DNA from: Tenacibaculum sp. SG-28
GTDB lineage: Bacteria; Bacteroidota; Bacteroidia; Flavobacteriales; Flavobacteriaceae
Reading direction: 5' to 3'
Length of the DNA stretch: 64,000 nucleotides
NCBI RefSeq assembly: GCF_002954385.1
Contig: NZ_MQVY01000001.1
Coordinates: forward strand, 1,057,957 to 1,121,956
This document shows, piece by piece, positions 19,117 to 27,133 of this stretch. The stretch's first letter is position 1; each line of letters opens with the position of its first letter. The position numbers and the translations under genes are program-made. Below the pieces are notes generated by a model. It saw nothing but the letters and a program-made list of their open reading frames with translations, did no database searches and was not told where the DNA came from.

Positions 19117-20040
19117 GTGAATCATCCTAGAAAAAAGGAAAAACAAGCCGTCCTTATTTCTATTGTAATGAACTTCATACTTGCGATACTAGCGCTATAC
19201 TACGGATTTCTAACCAATGCCGAAGCGATTATGTTGGATGGTTATTATTCTATTGCTGGCGGAATTCTTGCAGTAATCTCCATATATGTAATAAAACTAG
19301 TGTATCGACCTGAAAATAAAGAATTTAATTTTGGTTACTCTAGTATAGAACCATTGTTTAATATGGTGAAGGGGTTACTTATTTTTATTGTCATTCTCAC
19401 ATCCACCTATAATGCCGTAATCGATGTAATAAACGGTGGTAGTATTCCAGATTTTAGTGGTGCCATTACCTACTTTATACTTTCTACAGTTGCTTGTTTT
19501 TTAATGAGTATTTACTTTTATAACCTTCATAAAGTTGTACATACGTCTTTACTAGATCTCGAGTATAAAAACTGGTTTATAGACACTTTAATAAGCGCTT
19601 CTGTTGGCGCTACTTTTTTCATTTCTAAAAGTTTAGCCAATACAACTTTAGCTTTTGTAATTCCGTATACGGATGCCATTGCAACGCTAATTATAGTTGC
19701 CATAGTAATTAAATTTCCAATACAGGCTATTTTAAGTGGTTTTAAAGAAATATTACTTTCTGTTCCTCCAAAAAATATTATCGTCAAAATTAAAACAATA
19801 AAGAATGAGATTTTAAGTAATAATAACATTAAAAATATTCACTTTAAAGCAACCAAAACAGGAAGAGAAACCTATGTTTTATTTCATTTGCAAACCAAAC
19901 ATGAAATCGATATGGCTGTTGGATTTCAAGACCAAATAAAAAAAGAAATTTTACAAAAATTAAGAGATTCTATAGGTGGCATTGTAAAAATAGATGTTTG
20001 TTTGACCTTAGAAGATTTAGAGCAATACCAAAAACTATAG
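19117..20040 (+). CDS. Cation diffusion facilitator (CDF) family transporter
   Basis: A 307-residue membrane protein with about six helices and a cytoplasmic C-terminal ferredoxin-like domain (about 215-300). TM2 has MLDGYYSIAGG and TM5 WFIDTLISASVG, giving the paired acidic residues of CDF metal sites; the usual HSxxD motif is replaced by LDGYYS, so the metal is uncertain. As read it starts at GTG 19117. One extra A in the A9 run at 19098-19106 would instead join an ATG at 19094 (MQKKNSQQVNHPRKK), giving 315 residues, so the N terminus may carry a one-base error. It lies 97 bases after the decarboxylase. Confidence 0.85.
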   Translation: MNHPRKKEKQAVLISIVMNFILAILALYYGFLTNAEAIMLDGYYSIAGGILAVISIYVIKLVYRPENKEFNFGYSSIEPLFNMVKGLLIFIVILTSTYNAVIDVINGGSIPDFSGAITYFILSTVACFLMSIYFYNLHKVVHTSLLDLEYKNWFIDTLISASVGATFFISKSLANTTLAFVIPYTDAIATLIIVAIVIKFPIQAILSGFKEILLSVPPKNIIVKIKTIKNEILSNNNIKNIHFKATKTGRETYVLFHLQTKHEIDMAVGFQDQIKKEILQKLRDSIGGIVKIDVCLTLEDLEQYQKL

Positions 20041-20049
20041 CAACATAAA

Positions 20050-20574
20050 TCAATTAGAAAACAATGGGTTATTGCCAAATTGATTTTTCTCTACGGATGC
20101 CCCAGTTTCTAGGTAATATTTAAAACCTTTAACTACCGATTGTATATACTTTTGCATATTAGGAGTAAAATAGAAAGTAGAAATTAACCCTCTAAAAACT
20201 TTTGGATACCTTTGTAAAGCAATCGTACGAAATAACTCAATTGTTATGGCCAATTTTGCGGTAGTTTTTGTTTCTGGATGTATTTCCCAAAGTACTTTTG
20301 CAGCTGCATACCGCCCTCTCCCTATATATAATTCATAGCCCTTCCCTTGCTCCCATTTTATAAAATATCGATGTAAAACTACCCCATTGTAATAGGTTAT
20401 TGTATCTTTTGCTCCTATGCCTGGCCATTGTAATACCTCGTTTTTTTCACAAAAGGGATGACAGCGTTCTAAAATGCCCGGAGTAGTGATTACTTCCCAT
20501 AACTGTGCTACAGTAGCTTGTATTGTAGTGGTATAAGAAACCACCGTTGTAGTTCCTGACTGAGTTAACTCCAT
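20050..20574 (-). CDS. SRPBCC-family protein
   Basis: A 174-residue soluble protein with the START/Bet v1-like pattern: an initial beta strand TTTVVSYTTTIQA, helix pair VAQLWEVITTPGILERCHPFC, and a C-terminal long helix. This fold binds hydrophobic ligands; the specific ligand is unknown. It is convergent with the CDF gene, nine bases away. Confidence 0.75.
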   Translation of the reverse strand: MELTQSGTTTVVSYTTTIQATVAQLWEVITTPGILERCHPFCEKNEVLQWPGIGAKDTITYYNGVVLHRYFIKWEQGKGYELYIGRGRYAAAKVLWEIHPETKTTAKLAITIELFRTIALQRYPKVFRGLISTFYFTPNMQKYIQSVVKGFKYYLETGASVEKNQFGNNPLFSN

Positions 20575-20707
20575 TTTATACTTTTGGTATTAAAAGTAAC
20601 TAAAATAGTGAAAATTTAAACCATTCTAAAGTACCATTCCTCTAAAAACCATTAAAAATAACTTTAAAACAAATATCTTTATAGCATATCATTCTTAAGA
20701 CGATTGT

Positions 20708-22249
20708 ATGTTGAAACGTAAATATTTATACGGTATACTTTTTCTTGTGTTCTGTTTTTTCACTATTGAAATCGCAGTAAATATAATAGTTCCGCAGGTT
20801 CTAAATAATAATCCAAATCGCATCTACGATATTGCTTTTAAAAAAATATCTTTCTCACTGCTCAAAAATAGTATTGGAATTAAAAATGCTAGCATTATAC
20901 CAATTAAAGATTCCATAACCGAATCTTCCATGGAGGGAAATATTCCACTAATAGAAATTAAAAATTTTAGTTTGTACGACCTTCTGGTACACAAAAAACT
21001 TAAATCCAAAGGCGTGTCTATCTACCAACCTGATTTTAAAATTATTTCTAGAAAAAAGAAACAAGCAGCAGCGGATAACTCAAAATCTATTGGTCTATTT
21101 TGGAAAGATTTCTACGATCGAATTGAATTAAAAAGTGTTGCGGTAAAAAATGGAAGGTTGGAAATAGTAAAAAGCATAGACACAACCCAATCGTTACTTT
21201 CTAAAAATATTAACATTGAAATTCAAGGTGTATTTATAGACAGCACCCAACTAAGCAATCCTTTACCTTTTATCTATTCTTCTTATACATTAAACATTGG
21301 CAACACCTTCTCCTCTATTGGAAAGTGGTATAAAGTTTCTATGCAGGGCTTTAAAGCAACAGAAAAAGAGCTAATCGTAAAAAAGGTAAAAGTAACGCCG
21401 AAATATACGCGAAAACAATTTGTTAGCAAATTAAAAAAAGAGGCAGACTATATTATATGCGAAATGGATAGTTTAAAAATGTTTAATACAAAATGGGGGT
21501 TTTATAAGGATTCCCTCCAAATTAATGGCAATTCTGTAGAAATTGATGGGATGCGAACTACTTTATACCGTGATAAATTAGTTAGAGATGACAGGTCTAA
21601 AAAAAAACTATACAGTGCGGTTTTAAGAGATTTACCTTTTTACCTAACCATAGATACGCTTTCTATAGCAAACTCTGAACTCACCTATGAAGAAAAAACA
21701 AAAGCACAAAACGGACCAGGTATTTTACAACTAAAAGAGCTTCGTATGACCGCAAGCAATATTGATAACTTTAACATTCATACCCTAAAAAAAGACACCA
21801 AAATATCTCTTTTCTCTAAATTATATGGTGAGGGCAAATTGGAAATGCACTGTAATTTTAACATAGCCAATACCAAAGACAGTTATAACATACACGGAAA
21901 CCTTAGCAACATGAACTTATCTCTTGTGAGTGCTTTTACCAGACCTACAATGAACACCAATGTTTCAGGCTACATGCACGAACTAGATTTTATTATAAAC
22001 GGTTCCGATTACGATGCAAGTGCTGTTTTAAACTTTGCTTATGAAAATTTAAAAGTAGAAATCTTACATAATAAAACTGGCAACAAAAGAGCAATTCAAA
22101 CCGCAATTGCCAATCTTCTACTTAAAAAAAACACTAAAAAAGACAAAGTATCTATTGAAAAAGTGTATGTAAAAAGAGACCCCTCGAAATCTATATTTAA
22201 TCAAATTTGGAAATGTATAGAGGCCGGGTTAAAGAAAACTCTACTATAG
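20708..22249 (+). CDS. Membrane-anchored protein of unknown function (weakly AsmA-like)
   Basis: 513 residues. One N-terminal hydrophobic anchor (about 5-28, YLYGILFLVFCFFTIEIAVNI) is followed by a long beta-rich periplasmic part with repeated strands such as IEIQGVFIDSTQ, VSMQGFKA and LTIDTLSIANSELTYEEKT. The pattern, anchor plus DUF748/AsmA-like strand repeats (IANSELTYEE), suggests the AsmA/TamB-like superfamily, but I do not recognise a named family. It is a single gene, followed by a terminator at 22304. Confidence 0.6.
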   Translation: MLKRKYLYGILFLVFCFFTIEIAVNIIVPQVLNNNPNRIYDIAFKKISFSLLKNSIGIKNASIIPIKDSITESSMEGNIPLIEIKNFSLYDLLVHKKLKSKGVSIYQPDFKIISRKKKQAAADNSKSIGLFWKDFYDRIELKSVAVKNGRLEIVKSIDTTQSLLSKNINIEIQGVFIDSTQLSNPLPFIYSSYTLNIGNTFSSIGKWYKVSMQGFKATEKELIVKKVKVTPKYTRKQFVSKLKKEADYIICEMDSLKMFNTKWGFYKDSLQINGNSVEIDGMRTTLYRDKLVRDDRSKKKLYSAVLRDLPFYLTIDTLSIANSELTYEEKTKAQNGPGILQLKELRMTASNIDNFNIHTLKKDTKISLFSKLYGEGKLEMHCNFNIANTKDSYNIHGNLSNMNLSLVSAFTRPTMNTNVSGYMHELDFIINGSDYDASAVLNFAYENLKVEILHNKTGNKRAIQTAIANLLLKKNTKKDKVSIEKVYVKRDPSKSIFNQIWKCIEAGLKKTLL

Positions 22250-22303
22250 AAAAATTGTATACTACTTTAATTTCTCATTCTCATCACCAAAGGTATCCTA
22301 AAA

Positions 22304-22323
22304 AAAGCTCCCGAAGGAGCTTT
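22304..22323 (+). terminator. Rho-independent terminator
   Basis: AAAGCTCC / GGAGCTTT stem with a CGAA tetraloop, followed by TATTT, 54 bases after the stop of the 513-residue gene; the preceding A run makes it usable on both strands. Confidence 0.8.
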
Positions 22324-22378
22324 ATTTAGGGGTAACTATCAACTAACAATAAACATTAACGTCTATTTTCTTTATATA

Positions 22379-22594
22379 TCATGGAAACACTGTTCCAATC
22401 ATTTGCAATATTAAACCCAACAAAATTAAGATAATTCCGTGTTTGGATATCCTGTCTATTTTTGTGGCATCTCCCTCTTTTAAAGTTTCATCGGTAGCTT
22501 TTGGATTGTATAATTTTAAATTTGGCAATCCAAAATAAAACAAGACTATCAACCCGAAACAGTTGAAAACAAGACCAGTTAAGGTAAATAACAT
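22379..22594 (-). CDS. Small two-helix membrane protein, unknown
   Basis: 71 residues. The N-terminal helix is MLFTLTGLVFNCFGLIVLFYFG and the C-terminal helix GIILILLGLILQMIGTVFP. A charged loop between them contains KATDETLKEGDATKIDRISKHG. The regular hydrophobic-polar-hydrophobic layout and placement in an otherwise empty interval support a real gene. No family recognised. Confidence 0.6.
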   Translation of the reverse strand: MLFTLTGLVFNCFGLIVLFYFGLPNLKLYNPKATDETLKEGDATKIDRISKHGIILILLGLILQMIGTVFP

Positions 22595-22680
22595 AATAAA
22601 TTAATTTTTATATAAAGATATCGCGGACTTATAGTGGAATGAATCTAAATAAGGGTAAAAATATAAACCTTGTAGTACAT

Positions 22681-22766
22681 CTAAAAATAAAAAAAGCCCT
22701 TATATATTAAGGGCTTAGAGTTTGGGTGGAAGATCGGTCTCGAACCGACGACCTCCGGAACCACAA
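22681..22766. repeat. Left direct repeat (att-like): duplicated 3' half of tRNA-His plus its terminator
   Basis: 86 bases matching 24788-24873 with only two differences (84/86). It contains the tRNA-His 3' half from anticodon loop base 32 to the 3' end, and the tRNA terminator hairpin. The match stops abruptly after CCACAA, inside the anticodon loop. Weaker similarity extends about 30 bases to the left. Confidence 0.9.
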
Positions 22767-23172
22767 GCCTATGACCTTTAAAAGAGCAAAGGTTAATAAT
22801 CTATAAATGAACAGATTAAGTATTGTTAACATTAACAAAAATAAACCTTTTTTTTGAAATTGTAACCCCAAGTGTAACCCCTATCTTAAATAGTTAAATC
22901 AACTTTGTAATAAAGAATAGGGAACCAATGATAATAATTGAAGTTAATTTTCATAATGTCTTTTCGAGTAAAAAAAGGAATATTCATAATTTGAATACTC
23001 CCTTTTTTATTTAAAACTATTTATAAATCCCAGAATTCACAAGACTTTCCCAATGTTGGAACCTTTTTGTCGTGGTTTTAAATGGAGAGTGCACGATATA
23101 TTTATCTTTTAATTACCTATTTTTGTACTATCGTGTTACTTTAGTTGTAATTTGTAATATTTAAAAATATTT
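22767..23172. other. Non-coding left arm of the island
   Basis: No credible ORF. It holds AAAGGTTA at 22788-22795 and two direct copies of GTAACCCC at 22862-22869 and 22874-22881 (12-base period). An orphan bidirectional hairpin lies at about 22973-23013 (AAAAAAGGAATATTCA opposite TGAATACTCCC plus T run) with no gene ending at it. A -7 box TATTTTTG at 23118-23125 serves the XRE gene. The orphan terminator would fit a deleted integrase gene. Confidence 0.5.
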
Positions 23173-23508
23173 ATGGATACAGGTAAAATAATAGAAAGTT
23201 TACGTAAGAAACTTAATTGGTCACAATCTGAACTATCAGATAAAACCAATGTTTCTCTTGTAATGACTGGTAAATATGAACGTGGAGAGGCAATGCCTTC
23301 AATAGAAGCTGATAAAAGTATTGCAAATGCTTTTAATGTTTCTTTAGATTATTTAAGAGAAGAAGGAGTAAATGCTTCTTTTGATAAAAAGACTGTACAA
23401 CGTTTAAAAGATATACAGAGCTTAGATAGTGATAAGCAAAAAATGCTATTTAAACTGATTGATACCGTCATTAGAGATACTAAAGCTAAAAGTGCTTACA
23501 ACTCTTAA
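23173..23508 (+). CDS. XRE-family helix-turn-helix regulator
   Basis: 111 residues. An N-terminal HTH_3 domain occupies about 5-62: IIESLRKKLNWSQSELSDKTNVSLVMTGKYERGEAMPSI with the recognition helix at about 26-36. It is followed by LDYL and a C-terminal helical extension (about 70-105, KKTVQRLKDIQSLDSDKQKMLFKLIDTVI) typical of small bacteroidetal phage/island repressors. First gene of the island; a TAnnTTTG box lies 47 bases upstream. Probably controls island genes; the target is not known. Confidence 0.88.
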   Translation: MDTGKIIESLRKKLNWSQSELSDKTNVSLVMTGKYERGEAMPSIEADKSIANAFNVSLDYLREEGVNASFDKKTVQRLKDIQSLDSDKQKMLFKLIDTVIRDTKAKSAYNS

Positions 23509-23558
23509 ACCAATAATATTCATTCTTATCACCACTATAACTTATTTTAATTAAAACA

Positions 23559-23981
23559 ATGGAAAAGCAAGAGATAATATTCATTATAAGTTTATTATTT
23601 ATAGGTATTAGTATATTTTTTTTTATATTAATTTTATTAATCAATAAGTATAATGCAAAAGCTAATAACTGTAGAAAAACTAAAGGTAAAATAATTACAT
23701 CTACCTTAATTAAAGAAAAAAATTCTTACCCTATAGATACTGATATGGCAGGACCAACAGACCAGACAAAGTATGTGCCTAAAATTGAGTTTGAAGGAAT
23801 ACTTAATGGAGATAAATTTATGTCTAATAAATTATACTATTCTTCTATCAATAATATGTTTTTTACATCTAGCTTCAGTAAAAATATTGTAAAAAAATTC
23901 CCAGAAGGTAAAGAAGTGGAAGTTTACATTAGACCTGATAAAAAAAATTATATTTTTCTAATAAAAAAATACCTATGCTAA
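23559..23981 (+). CDS. DUF3592-like membrane protein
   Basis: 140 residues. One N-terminal membrane helix (about 6-29) is followed by an extracytoplasmic beta-rich domain of the DUF3592 pattern: KTKGKIITSTLI, then YVPKIEFEGILNGDKF, then a GKEVEVYIRPDKKNYIFL ending that matches the vGk.v.VyynP.dP motif. Function is unknown. It follows the XRE gene by 50 bases on the same strand and overlaps the next micro-ORF. Confidence 0.65.
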   Translation: MEKQEIIFIISLLFIGISIFFFILILLINKYNAKANNCRKTKGKIITSTLIKEKNSYPIDTDMAGPTDQTKYVPKIEFEGILNGDKFMSNKLYYSSINNMFFTSSFSKNIVKKFPEGKEVEVYIRPDKKNYIFLIKKYLC

Positions 23982-24064
23982 ATAAGATTATTTTGTTTTC
24001 CTCTTTTTTAGCAGTAGGCATTTTATGTTTATTATTCAAAAATCAGATAGCTGACTTTTTATAA
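23975..24064 (+). CDS. Putative 29-residue single-helix membrane peptide
   Basis: ATG at 23975 lies inside the last codons of the DUF3592 gene (overlap of seven bases) and runs to TAA 24062-24064. The product MLNKIILFSSFLAVGILCLL plus a short FKNQIADFL tail is one transmembrane helix. The overlap suggests translational coupling, and its stop abuts the convergent lipoprotein gene with a single base between. It resembles small hydrophobic toxins or regulators only in general form; no family recognised. Confidence 0.35.
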   Translation: MLNKIILFSSFLAVGILCLLFKNQIADFL

Positions 24065-24065
24065 T

Positions 24066-24509
24066 CTAATAGTCAAAAGATAATGTAATATTTTGCTCTA
24101 AGACACTTTCTATATTTACATCAAAGTTAAAATTTTGAACTTGCCACTTATCTAATGGCTTATACAATATAAAATTAAACCTTAAAGGTTGTCTATCATA
24201 TTTTGCAATAGCACTAATTACTCTATAGCTTTTACCAATATTAATACTTTTTATAGTCTCATAACCTTGATAAGAGCCTAATTGACTAATTAGGTTATTT
24301 AATTTTAAAAACACCGTTTCCTTTTGACTTTTTTCAAAATTAAGCCACTTATTACTATTAAAAATATCTTCAATAGCCTTTTGAGGCTTTCCATCATATG
24401 TTTTAAAAAAATTAGAGACTATTTTACTTTCTTTAAAAGAAGGCTTAGATTGAAGTTGACAACAAGATATAATATTACAGCTAACTATGGCTATTAATAA
24501 TGGTTTCAT
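24066..24509 (-). CDS. Small lipoprotein, unknown function
   Basis: 147 residues. Signal peptide with lipobox: MKPLLIAIVSCNIISCCQ (Cys at 16). The mature part has helices then strands (FFKTYDGKPQKAIEDIF, then SINIGKSYRVISAIAKYDRQPLRFNFILYKPLDKWQVQNFNFD), the general layout of NTF2-like DUF domains. No named family is recognised. It points against the DUF3592 gene inside the island. Confidence 0.65.
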   Translation of the reverse strand: MKPLLIAIVSCNIISCCQLQSKPSFKESKIVSNFFKTYDGKPQKAIEDIFNSNKWLNFEKSQKETVFLKLNNLISQLGSYQGYETIKSINIGKSYRVISAIAKYDRQPLRFNFILYKPLDKWQVQNFNFDVNIESVLEQNITLSFDY

Positions 24510-24542
24510 TTTGTTTTTATATATTTTGATATTTATTTTTAG

Positions 24543-24722
24543 TTATGCGTCTTTAGGAACAAATCCAGAAGGTCCATTTATTATAAGGTTTTTAGCTCTT
24601 TCAAAGAAATTAGATACTGCTTTTTTAGCTTCATCTAGTTTTACTCCAATAGCATCATAGGTATGATCTATATGCTTGTTGTTGATGGTTACTCTTGTTG
24701 GTAAGTTTAAGTGATTTTTCAT
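24543..24722 (-). CDS. Small unknown protein (59 aa) at the right end of the island
   Basis: ATG at 24720-24722, TAA at 24543-24545. It encodes a soluble 59-residue protein beginning MKNHLNLPTRVTINNKHIDH, with a central helix DEAKKAVSNFFERAKNLI and the end NGPSGFVPKDA. Codon use is like its neighbours and the amphipathic helix looks real. Its position between the att repeat and the lipoprotein is where an excisionase or accessory gene often sits, but no homology is recognised. Confidence 0.5.
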   Translation of the reverse strand: MKNHLNLPTRVTINNKHIDHTYDAIGVKLDEAKKAVSNFFERAKNLIINGPSGFVPKDA

Positions 24723-24787
24723 TATTTTAATACATTTTTGTAACCTTTTCTGTAACCTTTATAAAAATGTAAACCTTGCAGGGTCGT

Positions 24788-24873
24788 CTAAAAATAAAAA
24801 AAGCCCTTATATATTAAGGGCTTAATGTTTGGGTGGAAGATCGGTCTCGAACCGACGACCTCCGGAACCACAA
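24788..24873. repeat. Right direct repeat (att-like), part of intact tRNA-His
   Basis: Partner of 22681-22766 (84/86 identical; the differences are two adjacent bases between the terminator hairpin and the tRNA end). Here the sequence continues past CCACAA into the 5' half of the tRNA, so this is the end at which the complete tRNA was reconstituted. Confidence 0.9.
24801..24823 (-). terminator. Terminator of tRNA-His
   Basis: AAGCCCTTA / TAAGGGCTT perfect 9-bp stem with a five-base loop; on the minus strand it is followed by TTTTTATTTTTAG. An identical hairpin is in the left repeat at 22694-22716. Confidence 0.85.
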
Positions 24874-24905
24874 TCCGGCGCTCTAACCAACTGAGCTACA
24901 ACCAC
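24832..24905 (-). tRNA. tRNA-His (GTG)
   Basis: Minus-strand cloverleaf with D arm GCTC...GAGC, anticodon arm CCGGA-TTGTGGT-TCCGG (anticodon GTG), T arm GTCGG-TTCGAGA-CCGAT, and G-1 opposite C73 as in all bacterial tRNA-His. CCA is not encoded. Oddity: the acceptor stem reads 5' GTGGTTG and 3' CTTCCAC, so positions 5-68 and 6-67 are U-U mismatches. The 3' half is the site of the island integration. Confidence 0.93.
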
Positions 24906-24922
24906 CATTTGACTTGCGGGTG

Positions 24923-24930
24923 CAAATATA
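24923..24930 (-). promoter_or_regulatory. -7 box of tRNA-His
   Basis: Minus strand TATATTTG is a perfect TAnnTTTG match ending 17 bases before the tRNA 5' end, a normal distance for a tRNA promoter. Confidence 0.5.
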
Positions 24931-24962
24931 CAAGGTTTTTTAATTTCCTACAATATTTTTTT

Positions 24963-25678
24963 TTAAATTAATTTACTTAAATCTTCCACTGCAACATAAC
25001 GTTCTGAGGTAAAGCCCTCTGCATATTCTACCCCAATTAACCGGCCTAAATCTTTTGCTCTGTAGGTTATACTTTCCGTAAAATTCTTGCTGGTAATGGG
25101 AGTTTCTGGTTCCTTACTTTTAGGATCAAAAAATTGAGAACTATACGCCATTACTGCTGCTTCCTTTTTGGAAATAAACTCGGTAACATCTACTACAAAA
25201 TCTGGTTCAATATTTTTCCATTGTATGTAATGATAAACCTGCTTTGGTCGCCATTTTTCTTGTGTAACATTATCTAAAAAGGTTTCAATTTTAACTAAAC
25301 CACTTAAAAAACAGGCATCGGAAACCACCTTACTTCCCTTGGGGTGATCTATATGCCTATCGTCTATAGCATTACATAGAACTATCTCTGGTTGGTATTT
25401 TCGCAGCAGGCGTATTATTTCTAGCTGATGTGCTTTATCATTCCTAAAAAAACCATCCGCAAAACCGAGATTTTCTCGAACTGCAACGCCTAAAATTTTT
25501 GCAGCCTTTGTAGCTTCCACCTTGCGTAATTGTGCAGAACCTCGGGTGCCTAATTCACCTCTCGTAAGATCTACGATGCCTACTTTTTTCCCAAAGCCAC
25601 CTCTTTGGCTATGGTTGCACCACAACCAAGCTCTACATCGTCTGGATGTGCTCCAAATGCCAATATATCTAATTTCAT
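24963..25678 (-). pseudogene. bshB1: Bacillithiol biosynthesis deacetylase BshB1 (frameshifted as read)
   Basis: Deacetylates GlcNAc-malate to GlcN-malate in bacillithiol synthesis. From ATG 25676-25678 the frame gives [20 protein letters not shown], the zinc-binding AHPDD motif, then stops shortly after ALGKK. Adding one base to the A6 run (T6 on plus, 25584-25589) joins [15 protein letters not shown] and continues to the stop at 24963, a total of 238 residues, exactly the family length. NAIDDRHIDHPKGS carries the second metal/catalytic histidines. Start overlaps the upstream PLP gene stop as TAATG, so the two are translationally coupled. Probably a sequencing error rather than a dead gene. 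Confidence 0.9.
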
Positions 25679-26832
25679 TATTTAATTTTTTCTATTGCTT
25701 GTTCTATATCTCTAATCAAATCTTCCGTATCTTCAATGCCAACTGAAAAGCGAATTAAACCATCTTTTATCCCTTGACTTGCTCTTTCTTCAGTAGACAA
25801 TAATTGGTGTGAGGTTTGTGACGGGCTTAATAAAGTACTCTCTACCCCTGCCAAACTCATAGATGACTTTATAAGCTTTAAATTGCGTTGAAACTCCATA
25901 GTATCTATTGTATCTTTCAGTTCAAAAGAGAACATACCGCCAAAATATCGCATCTGCTTTTTTGCGATTTCATGATCCTCATGAGAAACCAATCCAGGAT
26001 AGTATACTTTTTCAATAAAAGAACTATTCTCAAGGTATTCTGCCATTACCAAAGCATTATGACTTTGCTGCTTTACGCGCAAATAGAAAGTTTTTAGGCT
26101 TCGTTCTAACATCCATACGGTGAAATCACTTAAACTTCCTCCAAAGTTTTTAGCGACATTCCAAATTTTCTTTATGTGTTCTTTAGAACCCGCAACGGCA
26201 CCTGCCAGTATATCCGAATGCCCTCCCATATACTTTGTTGCCGAATGAATAATTATGTCAATACCAAAATCTACAGGGGTTTGATTTATAGAAGAAGCAA
26301 AAGTGTTATCGATCATCGTAAGAATCCCGTGTGCTTTCGCAAGTTCTTGAATAGCTTGCATATCTATAATTTTCATCAAAGGATTGGATGGTGTTTCTAT
26401 GAAAATAACTTTGGTGTTATGTTGTATTTCCTTCTCGAAATCAGCAATTGCCATACTATCGGTAAATGTATACGCAATACCAAACTTATCAAATTCTTCT
26501 ACAATAAAATTATATGTTCCTCCGTACAGCGTTTCCTGTAAGATTATATGGTCGCCTTTTTGAAGAAACGCTAAAAGACTAGTGCTTATGGCCGCCATTC
26601 CCGATCCAAAAATAAGCGCATCCTCTGTTTTCTCCAGTGCAGCAATTTTTGCACATAGGGCTTCCTGATTGGGCGTGTTAAAATAGCGCGGATATCGTTT
26701 AACTGCAACGTTATCAAAGGCATATGACGTAGACATGTATAACGGAGAAACTGCTCCCTTAAATTGTGCATCTTTTAATTCGCCAGCGTGGATACAAGTA
26801 GTATTAATTCCGAAGGGTGTTTTTTTATTCAT
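25678..26832 (-). CDS. Cystathionine gamma-synthase/lyase-type PLP enzyme (Cys/Met metabolism)
   Basis: 384 residues, fold-type I, gamma family. [21 protein letters not shown] (PLP phosphate), IDNTFAS (Asp to the pyridine N) and the PLP lysine K200 in [11 protein letters not shown] are present. The C-terminal [17 protein letters not shown] segment with Ser/Arg binding residues fits the family. Synthase, lyase and methionine gamma-lyase cannot be separated by eye. The tight coupling (TAATG) with bshB1 favours a role in making cysteine for bacillithiol, an inference from context. Confidence 0.9.
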   Translation of the reverse strand: MNKKTPFGINTTCIHAGELKDAQFKGAVSPLYMSTSYAFDNVAVKRYPRYFNTPNQEALCAKIAALEKTEDALIFGSGMAAISTSLLAFLQKGDHIILQETLYGGTYNFIVEEFDKFGIAYTFTDSMAIADFEKEIQHNTKVIFIETPSNPLMKIIDMQAIQELAKAHGILTMIDNTFASSINQTPVDFGIDIIIHSATKYMGGHSDILAGAVAGSKEHIKKIWNVAKNFGGSLSDFTVWMLERSLKTFYLRVKQQSHNALVMAEYLENSSFIEKVYYPGLVSHEDHEIAKKQMRYFGGMFSFELKDTIDTMEFQRNLKLIKSSMSLAGVESTLLSPSQTSHQLLSTEERASQGIKDGLIRFSVGIEDTEDLIRDIEQAIEKIK

Positions 26833-27133
26833 TTAAAAATCTAATATTAAATTGTTTGTAGTTGTTTATGGTTAGACGTATAAAAACCAAAAGAACTACG
26901 AAAACAAGGATAAAAAGTATCCTTAAAGCTGATTTGATTTTTTACTAGATATGTTGCTAAAATACAAAAACTGGCGCACTCAAAAGAAAGGCAGAGACGT
27001 ATTTAAAGAAAAATAAATGTAATTGTATGTAATATAAAATTAACTGAAATGAGAATTGTATTAAAGAGAAAAAATAACGGTAAGTTGCAATAACGCCTCG
27101 CCTTTTAAGAAATAAAATTAATATCTTCGTTTT
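26833..27133. other. Divergent intergenic region
   Basis: AT-rich, no ORF. One small hairpin AAGGATA / TATCCTT (26906-26912 and 26918-26924). No recognisable SAM or other riboswitch ahead of the PLP gene. A degenerate -7 box TATCTTCG at 27122-27129 lies only four bases before the rightward gene. Confidence 0.5.

Larger units (their letters stand above)
22681..24873. mobile_element. 2.1-kb integrase-less genomic island in tRNA-His
   Basis: DNA bounded by the 86-bp direct repeats that duplicate the 3' half of tRNA-His, the classical footprint of tyrosine-recombinase integration into a tRNA. Cargo: an XRE regulator, a DUF3592 membrane protein with an overlapping 29-residue micro-ORF, a lipoprotein on the other strand and a 59-residue ORF. 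The DNA is more AT-rich than the flanks. No recombinase or relaxase is present, so it is either a remnant that lost its integrase or a satellite mobilised in trans. Confidence 0.75.

Noticed and set aside
22717..22766. Second tRNA-His gene
   Set aside because: Only the 3' half from the anticodon loop is present; the 5' half is replaced by unrelated bases.
26833..27133. SAM or cobalamin riboswitch ahead of the Cys/Met PLP gene
   Set aside because: Only a 7-bp hairpin is present; none of the conserved riboswitch cores are seen.
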